From Puccinia triticina (taxonomy: Eukaryota > Basidiomycota > Pucciniomycetes > Pucciniales > Pucciniaceae): a stretch of DNA of 64,000 bases. This document shows, in pieces, positions 10,205 through 19,910 of the stretch (positions are counted from its first letter, which is position 1; every line of letters starts with the position of its first letter). The stretch spans positions 4,236,001 to 4,300,000 of the forward strand of contig NC_070568.1 of assembly GCF_026914185.1 (NCBI RefSeq), given 5' to 3'. The notes beneath the pieces are model-generated. The model ran no database searches. It had not been told where the DNA came from and saw only the letters and a list, made by a program, of their open reading frames with translations. The position numbers and the translations under genes are program-made.

Positions 10205-10431
10205 TGTTGTTTCAAAATATGGTCTTATGTCTTTTTCTACGATTTCTCATGCTGTCATGGTTGTTCATCTATACATTTTCTATTTACATAGTTTCTCATG
10301 GATTTATTTCTGCTCATCAACCAAAATATGTACTTACAGTTACAGTATATATACTCACTTACTCGAAATTATATGCCCCTTGGGGGAGTTTTCTCTTTCT
10401 TCATCTTACTACTAGGATTCAGCGCTCTACA
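10205..10431 (+). repeat. copia 3' LTR
   Basis: It has the same 227 bp length as the 5' LTR, with one substitution seen on visual comparison. Confidence 0.95.
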
Positions 10432-10509
10432 CACGGCACCCGCGGGCGGGTACCGGCGGTACTTTTTGCGGGTACCGCGGGTACTTGTGCCCTTTTTTAT
10501 CCAACACCC

Positions 10510-11326
10510 TCACTCGATGACAGCTACAGACTGTTCATCGGGAGTGATGGTTCCTCCCGATGACCGGGCTCTGTCCCAGTCATCGGGAGGGTTGTTTCCT
10601 CTCGATGACCGGGACAGATCCTGGTCATCGGGAGTGATGGTTCCTCTCGATGACCGGGATAGACCCCGCTCATCGAGAGGCTTGTTTCCTCTCGATGACC
10701 GGGATAGACCCCGCTCATCGAGAGGCTTGTTTCCTCTTGATGACCGGGGTCTGTCCCAGTCATTGAGAGGAAACAACCCTCTCGATGAGCGGGTTCTTTC
10801 CCGGTCATCGAGAGGGTTGTTTCCTCACGATGACCGGGTTCTGTCACGGTCATCGAGAGGGTTGTTTCCTCTCGATGACCGGGTCCTGTCCCGGTCATCG
10901 AGAGTGTTGTTTTCTCTCGATGACCGGGTTCTGTCCCCGTCATCGAGAGGGTTGTTTCCTCTCGATGACCGGGTTCTGTCCCGGTCATCGAGAGGGCTGA
11001 TTCCCCTTGATGACCGAGATCTGTCCGGGTCACCTAGAGGGTTCAATTCCTCTCAATGACCGGGGTCTGTCCCGGTCATCGAGAGGGTTGATTCCTCTCG
11101 ATGACCAGGATCTGTCCCGGTCATCGAGAGAAAACAACCCTCCCGATGACCAGGACAGATCCCGGTCATCGGGAGGGCTGATTCTTCTTGATGCGGTCAT
11201 CGAGAGGGCTGTACTATTCCTCTCGATGACCGGGGTCTGTCCCGGTCATTGAGAGGGCTGATTCCCCTTGATGACCAGGATCTGTCCCGGTCATCTCGAG
11301 GAATCAACCCCCTCGGTGACCGTGAC
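10510..11326. repeat. 45-bp tandem hairpin array (about 18 units)
   Basis: Units recur at 10646, 10691, 10736, 10781, 10826, 10871 and 10916, exactly 45 bp apart. The best units have a perfect 16-bp stem, CCTCTCGATGACCGGG with its reverse complement, a six-base loop such as TTCTGT, and a seven-base GTTGTTT linker. Because 45 is a multiple of three and each unit is self-complementary, long frames with 15-residue repeats (DDR..SRSSRGL) stay open on both strands. I treat these as by-products, not genes. Some units carry compensated changes such as CCTCCCGATGACC/GGTCATCGGGAGG. Confidence 0.9.
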
Positions 11327-11531
11327 AGCGGGTACCCGGGTACCTGGAAGACCCGCCTGCCGCGGGTATTTTTGGCGGGTATCCGGGTACCTGGTGCGTT
11401 TTTGCCCGAAATCCCGCACCCGGACCCGTACACGGCACCCGCGCGCGGGTACCCGACGCCATGTGGCGGGTACCCGCCCACGGGTGCCGGGTACCCGCGC
11501 GCGGGTCCACTTGGCGATCTCTACTTTAGCA

Positions 11532-11651
11532 GGCACAGACCTGTCATCAAGGGTGAGAACACCCCCTCTTGATGACCGGTGATGACCGGTCATTGAGAGG
11601 GAGCTCACACCTCTTGATGATCGGTCAGTCCGGTCATTGAGAGGTGTGAGC
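11532..11651. repeat. Isolated hairpin units between two hAT-type elements
   Basis: Two GATGACC...GGTCATT hairpins lie here, at about 11564-11600 and 11604-11651. The second is extended by GAGCTCACACCTC and its reverse complement GAGGTGTGAGC. The last eight bases GTGTGAGC (11644-11651) are the left target duplication of element B. Confidence 0.6.
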
Positions 11652-12374
11652 TAGAGATGTCACTGGGTACCCGTCGGCGGGTACCCGGCACCCGTGGGCG
11701 GGTACCCGCCTTCAGTGACGGGTACCCGCCGACGGGTGCCAGGTGCGGGTGCGGGTATCCTGAATCCTGGGTTTTTAAGGCGGGTACCCGGGTACCCACA
11801 CAGGTACCCGCCCCAAATTCGCCCTCGATGACCGGACAGAGGGGACTGCAGCCCAATCACCGGTCTGGCGGTCAAGAGGGCTGTCCAGTCCTCGAGGGGA
11901 CTGCAGCTCGATTACCGGTCGGTCCGGTCATTGAGGGGACACAGCCCTCTCGATGACCGGTCTGTCCGGTCATCAAGACTGCAGCCCTCTCGATGACCGG
12001 TCTGTCCGGTCATCAAGGGGACTGCAGCCCTCTCGATGACCGGTCTGTCCGGTCATCAAAGGGACTGCAGCCCTCTCGGTGACCGGTCTGTCCGGTCATC
12101 AAGGGGACTGCAGCCCTCTCGGTGACCGGTCTGTCCGGTCATCGAGGGGACAGAGCCCTCTCGATGACCGGTCTGTCCGGTCACCGAGGGGACAGAGCCC
12201 TCTTGATGACCGGTCATCGAGAGGGATGGCTGCAGGTACCCGCGGGTACCTGCCTTTCGCACCCGGGTACCCGTCAACGGGTGCCGGGTGCGGGTGCGGG
12301 TGTCCAGAATCCTGGAAATTTGAGGCAGGTACCCGGGTACCCAACGGGTACCTGGGTGCGAAGTGACATCTCTA
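11652..12374. mobile_element. hAT-type non-autonomous element B
   Basis: The ends are TAGAGATGTCACT and its reverse complement (13 bp perfect), flanked by an exact 8-bp duplication GTGTGAGC (11644-11651 and 12375-12382). Both subterminal regions contain several GGGTACCCG words. The centre is a 43-bp hairpin array. Length is 723 bp with no coding capacity. It inserted at the very start of the LTR-like repeat that follows. Confidence 0.9.
11821..12225. repeat. 43-bp tandem hairpin array
   Basis: The unit is CTCTCGATGACCGG, TCTGT loop, CCGGTCATCAAGGGG, ACTGCAGCC linker. The CGATGACC word recurs at 11951, 11991, 12034, 12077, 12120 and 12162, spacings 40-43 bp. The core is the same as the 45-bp array in element A, but linker, loop and period differ. 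Confidence 0.85.
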
Positions 12375-12375
12375 G

Positions 12376-13310
12376 TGTGAGCCTGAGTCTCTATAGTGAC
12401 AGCAAGACACAAGAAAGAAAAGGGGGAGTATTTGGATTTCTTTGGATAAAGAAAAATACAAATATAAAAGAGAGAGAGAAAGAGAGAGAGAAACTGAGCA
12501 GATTCAAGATAAGCAGATATTCAAGGTTATTCTGGTGGGAATGCACGTCCACTGGCAATGCTACCTCTTCAGAAGAGTGCTGCCAAGCTGTGCTAGAGAG
12601 TACTACAGCCTCCTCTCACCAAAGAAACGTGGAGGGATCCTAGATTAGATAAGTTTAATCCAGCCACAATTTTTTAGCTTCCTTCTGGATAGTCAAGGTT
12701 CTTTAAAGGGAAACCTATGTGGTTTTTTTCTTACAAAAACCACAGAAAAAGAATGCAGTTAAAGAGGGACAGCCCTGTGATCAAGAATGAGGCAAAGGCC
12801 CACAGAAAAGAGCAGATCAAGCAAGACACAGAGTTGTACCTCTGAGATAAACAAGTTTCAGTGAAAGAGGTTACTTACTGTCAATATCCTAGGCGCCTGT
12901 GACGGTAGGTATACTGGGAGTGTTGTAAACTCTTTGGTGATGATCCTGGGGTTATCTGGGGTGTGGTTCTGGTGTGCTGAAGTCTGTGTATCCGCCTCAG
13001 GCAAGGGGGATCCAGACTACGAAAATTTTAACAGTTTGCTTATGTAATTTACATATGTACATGTGGTTTGGCGCGCCTGCTAGCGCTGACACGTCACAAC
13101 TGCACATGCGCGCCACAACTCAATAACTCAGGGAAGGAGTGTAGTTACAAAGAATTGGTAAGTTGTAACTAGGGTTAAAATTGCATGAGTAAACAGAATA
13201 TGAAGTCAAAACAAGGTTATCTCATAAGATGAAAAGATATGAAGTAATTCATATGTAAAAAGTATAGAAAGGCAGACTTTAGGTCAGCTGAGTTGACTCT
13301 AAGGCTGACA
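12376..13310 (+). repeat. LTR-like repeat R1
   Basis: About 935 bp, starting TGTGAGCCTGAGTCTC and ending CTCTAAGGCTGACA. It has an AAATATAAAAGAGAG TATA-like motif about 90 bp in, then a GAGA tract. A near-identical copy follows at 15687. The left end is disturbed by element B. No frames of note. Probably a solo LTR. Confidence 0.7.
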
Positions 13311-13432
13311 AAGGGCATAGGAAGAAGGAGATCAGGTCCGCAGGAAGCGTTCCAGGTCGCTCATTTTTCCTGGAAATCCTGACCTGGAACACTTCCTGGA
13401 TCAATTTTGAAACCCCCTCTTGCGCACTATTA

Positions 13433-14978
13433 GGCCCCGTTTGGCAGCAGTGATGTTATGTAAGAACCACTGCTTTTCTATAACCGGGCCTCACCAAGGC
13501 CCATATCGTATCACTCACATGTTTGGCAGATTTGAGAATTATGAGGGTCATCACGACTTTCCTCATCACTCCCCATCATCCCCGCCATTTCCAATATAGT
13601 ACCCTGGGGGTGTATTTGGGGTGATATTGGCACCCTTACACAACACACCCCCAGCTCTACCTCTGTTACTCCCCTCAATGGCAGGTACAGACTTTGTACC
13701 GGTCACCGAGCGGAGTACACACTCCAATCAATGGGCCAACACAACCTGTCATTGAGATTGATGACCAATCCAACACAATCGGCCATTGATGACCAATGGT
13801 CATCAAAGGTGTCAGGGGTAGTCTCTTCTGTGACTACCGCTGAATACAAATATCGAGCGCGCGTAAGTTAGGAAGATGATAAAAAGAAACAAGTAACGCT
13901 CAAAGCTGGATGATGATGAGTAAGTGGGATAATGAAGATAAGGAAAAGGGAAAAGAGGATGGATGACGAAGTGAGAAGGAAGGGGAAAAGAGTAAAAGAG
14001 AAGGAAATATATAAGCCCCAATCACGACCAGTGTTGTAATCGCTTGGGCTTGGTAAGGTGAGATCAATTAACCTATGTCTAATTTTGGTAATTCTAATCT
14101 AAGGATCTCTTCGCTTCGAGGTCCTTTGGCTTTTAAGTGGTTTATGCGCGCTTCTGAGCGCTTAGACCTTTTAATTTATCCCTAGGAGATAAGAAAGGTG
14201 AATGTAAGGGGAATGACTATTATCTATTGAGAGCAGCTAGTCTCAATAGATTTAGTATTCACGTTGCGCTTCACTTTGCGCTCTTCCTGGCGCGAAAAGG
14301 TTTTCTCTTGCCGCGCTGGGTGCTCTGTAGCAGCCTTATGGCGCATGAGCGTTGCCGTCTCTTGCGCTCGAGGCTGACAAAAGGGACATTCCCCTTAATG
14401 ACCATTGGTCATCAAAGGGCCCATGTATTTCCCCAATGACCATTGGTCATCAAAGGGCCCATGTATTTTCCCAATGACCATTGGTCATCAAAGGGCCTAT
14501 GTATTTTCCCAATGACCATTGGTCATCAAACTTGAAGGGACTATGTATGTATTCCCCTTGATGACCATTGGTCATCAAAGGGACTGTGTATTCTCCCTGA
14601 TGACTATTGGTCATTGAAGGGACTATGTGTTCTCCTTGATGACCATTGGTCATCAAAGGAACTGTACATATTTTCCTTGATGACCATTGCATCGGTCATA
14701 GATGAGACTATGTGTTCCCTGAAAGGGACTCTGTATTCCCTTTGATGACCGTGTACTGGCCATTGTCAAGAAGAGTTAAACACTTGATTGGCCTTGCCGG
14801 TATGTACACTCAATGGCCGGTTTTACCGGCCATGGATCTTGTCATGTGGGCAAGCTGTGTGACACTAGTGGCAGCCAAACACTTGTGTTATGTTGAAACA
14901 TATGAAATTCAAGAGTGATGTGTATCACAATAGGTAAGTGCGCGACATCACATAACATTATTGCTGCCAAACAGGGCC
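13433..14978. mobile_element. Tourist-like element, 1.55 kb, non-coding
   Basis: The termini are GGCCCCGTTTGGCAGCAGTGATGTTATG on the left (first 17 bases diagnostic) and ...AACATTATTGCTGCCAAACAGGGCC on the right. Flanks are TTA (13430-13432) and TAA (14979-14981): both fit the TWA target of PIF/Harbinger, but they are not identical. There is no transposase. The interior has GATGACC-type palindromes at 13690-13810 and a 38-bp array at 14393-14700. Confidence 0.75.
14393..14765. repeat. 38-bp tandem palindromic array
   Basis: The unit is TGACCATTGGTCATCAAAGG plus a spacer GCCCATGTATTTTCCCAA. ACCATTGGTC occurs at 14401, 14439 and 14477, 38 bp apart, then with longer spacers to about 14700. The GATGACC...GGTCATC core is the same as in the 45- and 43-bp arrays, now with AT-rich linkers. 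Confidence 0.8.
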
Positions 14979-15061
14979 TAAGTAAATGCTAGTAGAGTAT
15001 ATACATACACCACAGGAGTGCGTAAAATTAATGCAAGTCCCTCCTCGGGGGAGCGCACCAA

Positions 15062-15674
15062 TGTGAGCCTGTGTCTCATATGTGACAGCAGGACACAAGA
15101 ATAATGGGTGGGCACTGATTGGATTTATTGGGATAAAGAAATAACAAACAGTAAGAGAGAAAGAGAGATAAAGAAAGGGATGATGTGAGAGATGATAATC
15201 AAGGTTCTTTTGAACTGTAGATGGGAACTAACATCCACTAGCAATCCTACTCCTTAAGGGAGTGCTGCCAAGATGTGCCAAAGATTGCAACAGCCTCTCC
15301 TCACAATGGAAATGTGGAAGGTACCTGAATTAGACAAGTCTAATCAGCCACAATTTTTTAGACTTCTCTGTGGATATTCAAGGTTCTTTAAAGGGAAACC
15401 TATGTGGTTTTTTACTAACAAAAACTACAGAAAAAGAAGGATATGCAGAGGTTTGATCCTTAAGAGTAGATTTCTAGAGGTATATGTACCTGTGATCAAA
15501 GAGGAGAGAAGCAAACAAGAGAGGAGAAAAAGCAGTCAAAGAGACAGAGAGGAACTCCTCTGAGATAAGCAAGGGTCAATGAAAAGGGTACTAACTGTAA
15601 ATATTCCTGTGGGTAATACTGGGAGTGTAGTGGCCTTGTTCTGGTGATCCTGGGTTGTCTGGAGGTGTGGTTCG
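15062..15674 (+). repeat. LTR-like repeat R1, diverged copy
   Basis: It starts TGTGAGCCTGTGTCTC and follows the R1 order as far as GGATGTGTGGTTC-like sequence, then is cut by the next copy. A fragment AAGTCCCTCCTCGGGGGAGC at 15037-15056, just upstream, matches the termini of the element at 19911-21825. Confidence 0.65.
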
Positions 15675-16665
15675 TGTCAGCCTTAGTGTGAGCCTGAGTC
15701 TCTATAGTAACAGCAGGACACAAGAAAATGGGGGGCAATATTTGGATTTCTTTGGATAAAGAAAATACAAATATAAAAGAGAGAGAGAAAGAGAGAGAGA
15801 AACTGAGCAGATTCAAGATAAGCAGATATTCAAGGTTATTCTGGTGGGAATGCACGTCCACTGGCAATGCTACCTCTTCAGAAGAGTGCTGCCAAGCTGT
15901 GCTAGAGAGTGCTACAGCCTCCTCTCACCAAAGAAACGTGGAGGGATCCTGGATTAGATAAGTTAAATCCAGCCACAATTTTTTAGCTTCCTTCTGGATA
16001 GTCAAGGTTCTTTGAAGGGAAACCTATGTGGTTTGTTTCTTGCAAAAACCAAAGAAAAAGGATGCAGATATAGAGGGACAGCCCTGAGATCAAGTAGAGG
16101 AAAAGGCCAGAAGATATGGAGGGACAGCCCTGTGATCAAGAATAGGCAAAGGCCAGCAGGAAAGAGCAGATCAAGCAAGACACAGAGTTGTACCTTTGAG
16201 ATAAACAAGGTTCAGTGAAAGAGGTTACTTACTGTCAATATCCTAGGCGCCTGTGACGGTAGGTATACTGGGAGTGTTGTAAACTCTTTGGTGGTGATCC
16301 TAGGGTTATCTGGGGTGTGGTTCTGGTGTGCTGAAGTCTGTGGATCCTCCAGCTGCATGGGGAATCCTGACTTCGAAAATTTTCAAAGTTGGATGACATA
16401 ATCACACATGTACATGTGGTTTGGAGTGCTCAGGCGTGCCTACACAGCGCTGCTGCGCATATGTGCCACAAACCACAAATTACTCTGTGAGGAGCAGGAA
16501 TATTGGAAAGTGATCAGTGGAAGCTATGGTCAAAATTGCATGGGAAATCAGAATCTGAAGTCAAAACAACATCAAGTCTTGAGGTTAAAAAGATATAAAC
16601 ACATTTAGGTATAAAATGGAGATAAAAGGCAGTTTTGGTCAACTGCGTTTACTCTAAGGCTGACA
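15675..16665 (+). repeat. LTR-like repeat R1, most complete copy
   Basis: The ends are TGTCAGCCTTAG and CTAAGGCTGACA, a perfect 12-bp inverted pair of the TGTCA...TGACA type common in LTRs. Length 991 bp. TATAAAAGAGAG lies at about 15772. Internal tandem GGGACAGCCCTG(A/T)GATCAAG repeats are at about 16074-16140. No direct 5-bp duplication is visible at the ends, so solo LTR is the best guess, not proven. Confidence 0.7.
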
Positions 16666-17213
16666 CTAGGATTAACAGGGTAAGCTTGATCTTGAGAGGG
16701 GTTGTGGTGAAGAGAAATAAGGAAGAAACAGTCAAGAGACACAGAGTTTCACTCTGGACAAGCAAGGTTCTAAGAAGGAGTATACTTAATTTCAATATCC
16801 TAGGCACCTGTGACGGTAGGTGTACTGGGAGCATGGTATCCTCTTTGGTGGTGATCCTGGGCTATCTGGGGTTTGTTTCTGGTTTTCTTAAGTCTGTAGA
16901 TCCTCCTCAGGCAAGGGAGATCCTGACTTCAAAAAGTTTCAGAGTTTGCTTACATAATTACATATGCACAAGCGGCTGGCGCACCTGGTAGCCCTGCCAC
17001 ATCACAACTGCCCATGCGCGCCATAACTCAAGAAATCAGGGAAGGAGTAGAGTTAAAAAGAAGTGGTGAGTTGGAACTAGGTTTCAATTTCATGAGGAAA
17101 CAGAATCTGAATTCAAAACAAGGATAGCTCTTAAGGTGGAAAAGATATAAGGGGATTATGGTGTAAAAGAGTAGAAAAGACAGACTTTAAGCCAGTTGTG
17201 CTGGCTCTAAGGC
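16666..17213 (+). repeat. LTR-like repeat R1, 5'-truncated copy
   Basis: It carries the distal part of R1, including TATCCTAGGCACCTGTGACGG (the R1 landmark, first 20 bases shared), and ends CTCTAAGGCTGA. Confidence 0.6.
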
Positions 17214-18303
17214 TGAAATTGACAGGCCTGGAAGAGGCCCACATCACCATGGCCCCCACAAATCCCACTGGGCCCATAGAAAGAGTAACCTTGGTTAAAA
17301 ATGCCTATGATCAGCTAAGAAACCAAAATGTGCCAAACTGAGTAAAAACCAAGGGGTCACATTTTTTGAGAGTATTTTGATGGGCCTGGATCAGGCCTGT
17401 ATGGGCCAACACATTTTCTAGGCAAAGGTAGGGCCTTGAGAGTTGGCACATCTTCTGTGATTGTTGTGCCAACAGCCAATGTCATACAGATGTCAGAAGC
17501 CCTTTAATATCTTATGGTGATCAGTGGTCAATTGGTGCTGTTGTCAAACATCACATGGGAATTCTTAACTAAGAATACTCTTGGAGTGGCCCAAATAGCT
17601 TTGGGTGGGCCAATTTGGGCCTGATGCAGGTATGTCAAAAAACCCTCCACAAAAGTGTGTCCCCATGTTTTTTACTCAGTTTGACACATATTTGTTTCTT
17701 AGCTGAGCATAGGCATTCTTGAACAAGGCTACTCTTTCAATGCATGTAGGCCCGTCAAAAAAACTCCAAAAATTAGGGTTCTCAAAGTTAAAAACATACA
17801 AATGTGACATACTGCCATACACACCTTTTTTGCAGGGAAGCATTTGACAGCCCCTGCAAATAAATTTGGATGTTTGCATGACATATGCCGCTATGTTGCA
17901 ACTTTGAGAACCCCAAATGTGCCCACATGTTTTTTATTCAGTTTGACCCATTTCATATTTTAGCTGAGCATGGGAATTCCAAACCAGTTCTACTTTTTCC
18001 ATAGGCTTACTGGGCTTGGTGTGGGCCCATGTGGGCCTCACACAGGAGCTTCCAAAAAATCACCCCAAAAATGTGTTCCATTGTTTTTACTCAGTCTGAT
18101 ATATTTTTATTTTTTTTGCTGAACATGCTCAGAGAGCATTTTTTTTCAGTAGGGAGTGATTTTTTCAATGATTTTCCCAACATCAAACTTTAAGTATTTT
18201 TTTGGTGACTTCAATTATGCCTGAAGTGCCAATGCCAAATTTGGCCTGAAAGTTGATTCAAACTGAGATGCCACATGGAAGCCTAACTAGAGAGCTTACT
18301 GTG
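17214..18303. repeat. Foldback/dispersed repeat region, no gene
   Basis: A module with TTTTTACTCAGT(T/C)TGA, TTAGCTGAGCATAGG and GGGCC words appears at about 17255-17345 in one direction and at about 17660-17760, 17920-18040 and 18075-18140 in the other. The inverted arrangement around 17500 suggests a foldback element. No coding frame of note. Confidence 0.45.
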
Positions 18304-18723
18304 TTACATGAATGATTTTCGAATGGTGAGATAGACAATTAGTATAAGTGTGGTAAGATCAAGAGCCCACAAAATAAGTCTATACACTTGACACAGGCAC
18401 GATGGTGATCTTGTGACAGAGTGTGATTGTGAGCCACGGCTAAGTAAAGGATTATCCGGGTTATTACAAATCTTTCGGCAAAACGGACAGCGTAAAAAGG
18501 ATTGCCGAGATTGATTCCACATAGTATGCGCACATTCAGCGCATATCTCATGGTTACATGCTAGCTTTCTCAATCCTAGGCGATCTTCGAAGCAAATCGG
18601 ACATTCAATCAAGTCTTTGGCTTCAACAGTACTGGAACTTGCGGGATCAGCGACTGCCTGGCTAAAAGTTCCTAGAGATACCGTTCCGTCGTCCCTGATT
18701 GTCAAACGTGTGTCGGGCTGCTC
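18304..18723 (-). CDS. RING-finger (C3HC4) membrane protein, terminal exon
   Basis: This minus-strand exon encodes a RING-HC finger: CPIC, 11 residues, then CNHEICAEC, 14 residues, then CPFC. That is C-x2-C-x11-C-x-H-x2-C-x2-C-x14-C-x2-C, the zinc-binding layout of E3 ubiquitin ligases. After the finger, about 25 residues later, comes a hydrophobic stretch (LILWALDLTTLILIVYL), probably a C-terminal membrane anchor. No ATG fits the start of the block: a 3' splice site near 18724 joins it to upstream exon(s), one of which is probably 19003-19200. A decayed relative lies at 24621-24962 in opposite orientation. Ubiquitin ligase activity is inferred from the finger alone. Confidence 0.7.
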   Translation of the reverse strand, partial: EQPDTRLTIRDDGTVSLGTFSQAVADPASSSTVEAKDLIECPICFEDRLGLRKLACNHEICAECAHTMWNQSRQSFLRCPFCRKICNNPDNPLLSRGSQSHSVTRSPSCLCQVYRLILWALDLTTLILIVYLTIRKSFM

Positions 18724-19002
18724 ACCTCCCCAGATACAAAAAAAATCAGCCCGCCGAAAACTTGAAATTTAAGGCCATATCTCATGCACAAAATCCTCTC
18801 ACATTGAGGGGTGGTCGTTCAGGCAAAACTTGGTGGTCTTCATGTAGGACGCGGCGACTAGCGGGAGTGTGTCCCGTGTCAAAAGCCTCTGGGATTTCTA
18901 TCACAGAGTGCATTTGTAAGCTGAGCCTAATGAACTAAATATTCAATCATGAGTGGTATGTTTGAGTATTATAATCCTGTGCCATAATGAAATCTGAAGC
19001 GC

Positions 19003-19200
19003 TCAACTAAAAAGTACAATAACCACACAGCCATCACGAAAATGCACAGTGTTTTTATTTTTAAGGATCTGAAGAGTTCGGCAGTTTTTATCGGAAAACG
19101 TTCCAAAGGTTGGTTGGATTTGCAGATGAATTACGCCTATTGAAATGATATGCTGGTTTGCCTTAGTTTGTTGCCCTCGACGAGAATGATCCACCGGCAC
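19003..19200 (-). CDS. probable upstream exon of the RING-finger gene
   Basis: The minus-strand frame (QTKANQHIISIGVIHLQIQP, then a TFGTFSDKNC segment and HFRDGCVVIVLF) has no known motif. It is retained, with stops, in the second arm of the inverted duplication at about 24130-24340 (plus strand), where TKSNQ, a CNPSANSTKN-like segment and the equivalent of DGCVVI can be followed. Conservation between arms and position suggest an exon of the same gene. Splice sites to the 18304-18723 exon are not assigned. Confidence 0.4.
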   Translation of the reverse strand: MPVDHSRRGQQTKANQHIISIGVIHLQIQPTFGTFSDKNCRTLQILKNKNTVHFRDGCVVIVLFS

Positions 19201-19521
19201 AGACTACACACCTGCAATAACTAGAGTGGGTGGGTCAATTAAGAGGGACGATTGAGGCTATAGACCAAAGTTCTGCACAACGCAGGATGTATGGATGAGC
19301 AGATAAACAAGATATGATATTGTCATGTTGCAAGTGATGTTGATTCGGGTGTTCGATTGTTAGGATGGAAAGTGGTGAGAATCGGTACTTACCTATCTTT
19401 CTTCACTAGATGGGCAGAAGTTATGGGCAAGGCTGGTGTCGAGATTGTTACTGAAAGAATTTGAAGATTGAGACGACCCAACCTTATTATGGAGGAGGTG
19501 TGAAGCTCCAAATGGACGAAA

Positions 19522-19872
19522 ATGAGGTTATACAGGCTTCAACACGCCTCAAGACGTGTAGCCGTCTCGGTACCAGCCGCGTTCCATGAGGTTCTCATGA
19601 GGGGCCGATGTTGGGTTTCGCGGAGCAGAGGTTGTTTGGAATTGGTGGTGAAAAAATTGTTTCAAGAACTTCTAGAACTCTATGTGATCACCAGGCGTGT
19701 TCTGAGAGCCAGCCTGTCCTTCGATGCTTTGGAGCGCCGCAAGCAGAGATTGGCGGGAGGGTGCTCGGGTGCCAAGTTCGCGGTAGCCGATGGCCGGCCA
19801 GCTATCATTAAGCGGTGTAAGGTGTTCTGGATTGGAACCAAGTGGAATCCAGCTGCAACGGCGCGGAGATGA
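19522..19872 (+). CDS. small conserved ORF in the duplication, unknown function
   Basis: Not recognised. It holds a basic segment, TRRVLRASLSFDALERRKQR, that recurs with few changes (TRRVLRASLSFDILERRKQR) in a minus-strand frame at 23563-23904 of the other arm. The preceding KKL.QELL.LYV is also shared. It runs opposite to the RING gene. Conservation across diverged arms favours coding, but the shared DNA could simply be conserved repeat sequence. Confidence 0.35.
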   Translation: MRLYRLQHASRRVAVSVPAAFHEVLMRGRCWVSRSRGCLELVVKKLFQELLELYVITRRVLRASLSFDALERRKQRLAGGCSGAKFAVADGRPAIIKRCKVFWIGTKWNPAATARR

Positions 19873-19910
19873 CAATCCATGCGCACTTTGCCCAGGACTG
19901 CGCGCTGGCC

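Larger units (their letters stand above)
5071..10436. mobile_element. Complete Ty1/copia retrotransposon with 5-bp TSD
   Basis: The element proper is 5076-10431, flanked by a CACGG duplication (5071-5075 and 10432-10436). It has two 227-bp LTRs, a primer-binding site at 5303, one long gag-pol frame and a purine tract (10194-10204) next to the 3' LTR. The two LTRs differ, by eye, only at 5209 versus 10338 (C/T within AAAATA(C/T)GTACTT). That implies a recent insertion. Confidence 0.95.
4985..11523. mobile_element. hAT-type non-autonomous element A (host of the copia insertion)
   Basis: The two ends carry an identical 22-bp inverted repeat whose first 20 bases are TAGAGATCGCCAAGTGGACC. It is flanked by an exact 8-bp duplication CTTTAGCA (4977-4984 and 11524-11531). 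Subterminal DNA on both sides is packed with GGGTACCCG words. The copia element at 5076-10431 is inserted within it; without that insertion the element would be about 1.18 kb. The interior is mostly a 45-bp tandem hairpin array. It codes for no transposase. TIR and subterminal motifs match the autonomous candidate at 25882-29648. Confidence 0.9.
18304..19750. repeat. Inverted duplication, left arm
   Basis: The left arm corresponds to 23578-24962 in reverse. Anchors in both arms: GTGTTCTGAGAGCCAGCCTG and GGAGCGCCGCAAGCAGAGAT at the inner end; the DGCVVI and FSQ..(A/T)DPASSS coding segments further out. Similarity ends just past CAAGCAGAGATT (19748 and 23579). The arms are diverged, so the duplication is old. 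Confidence 0.75.

Noticed and set aside
10298..11252. Long frames on both strands with DDR/SRSSRG 15-residue repeats as a possible repeat protein gene
   Set aside because: The 45-bp period is a multiple of three and each unit is a near-perfect palindrome, so all such frames remain open by construction. No start context, introns or flanking domain support a gene.
10510..12225. CRISPR-like array
   Set aside because: The regular units are repeats throughout, with no variable spacers, and the surroundings are clearly eukaryotic with introns and LTR elements.
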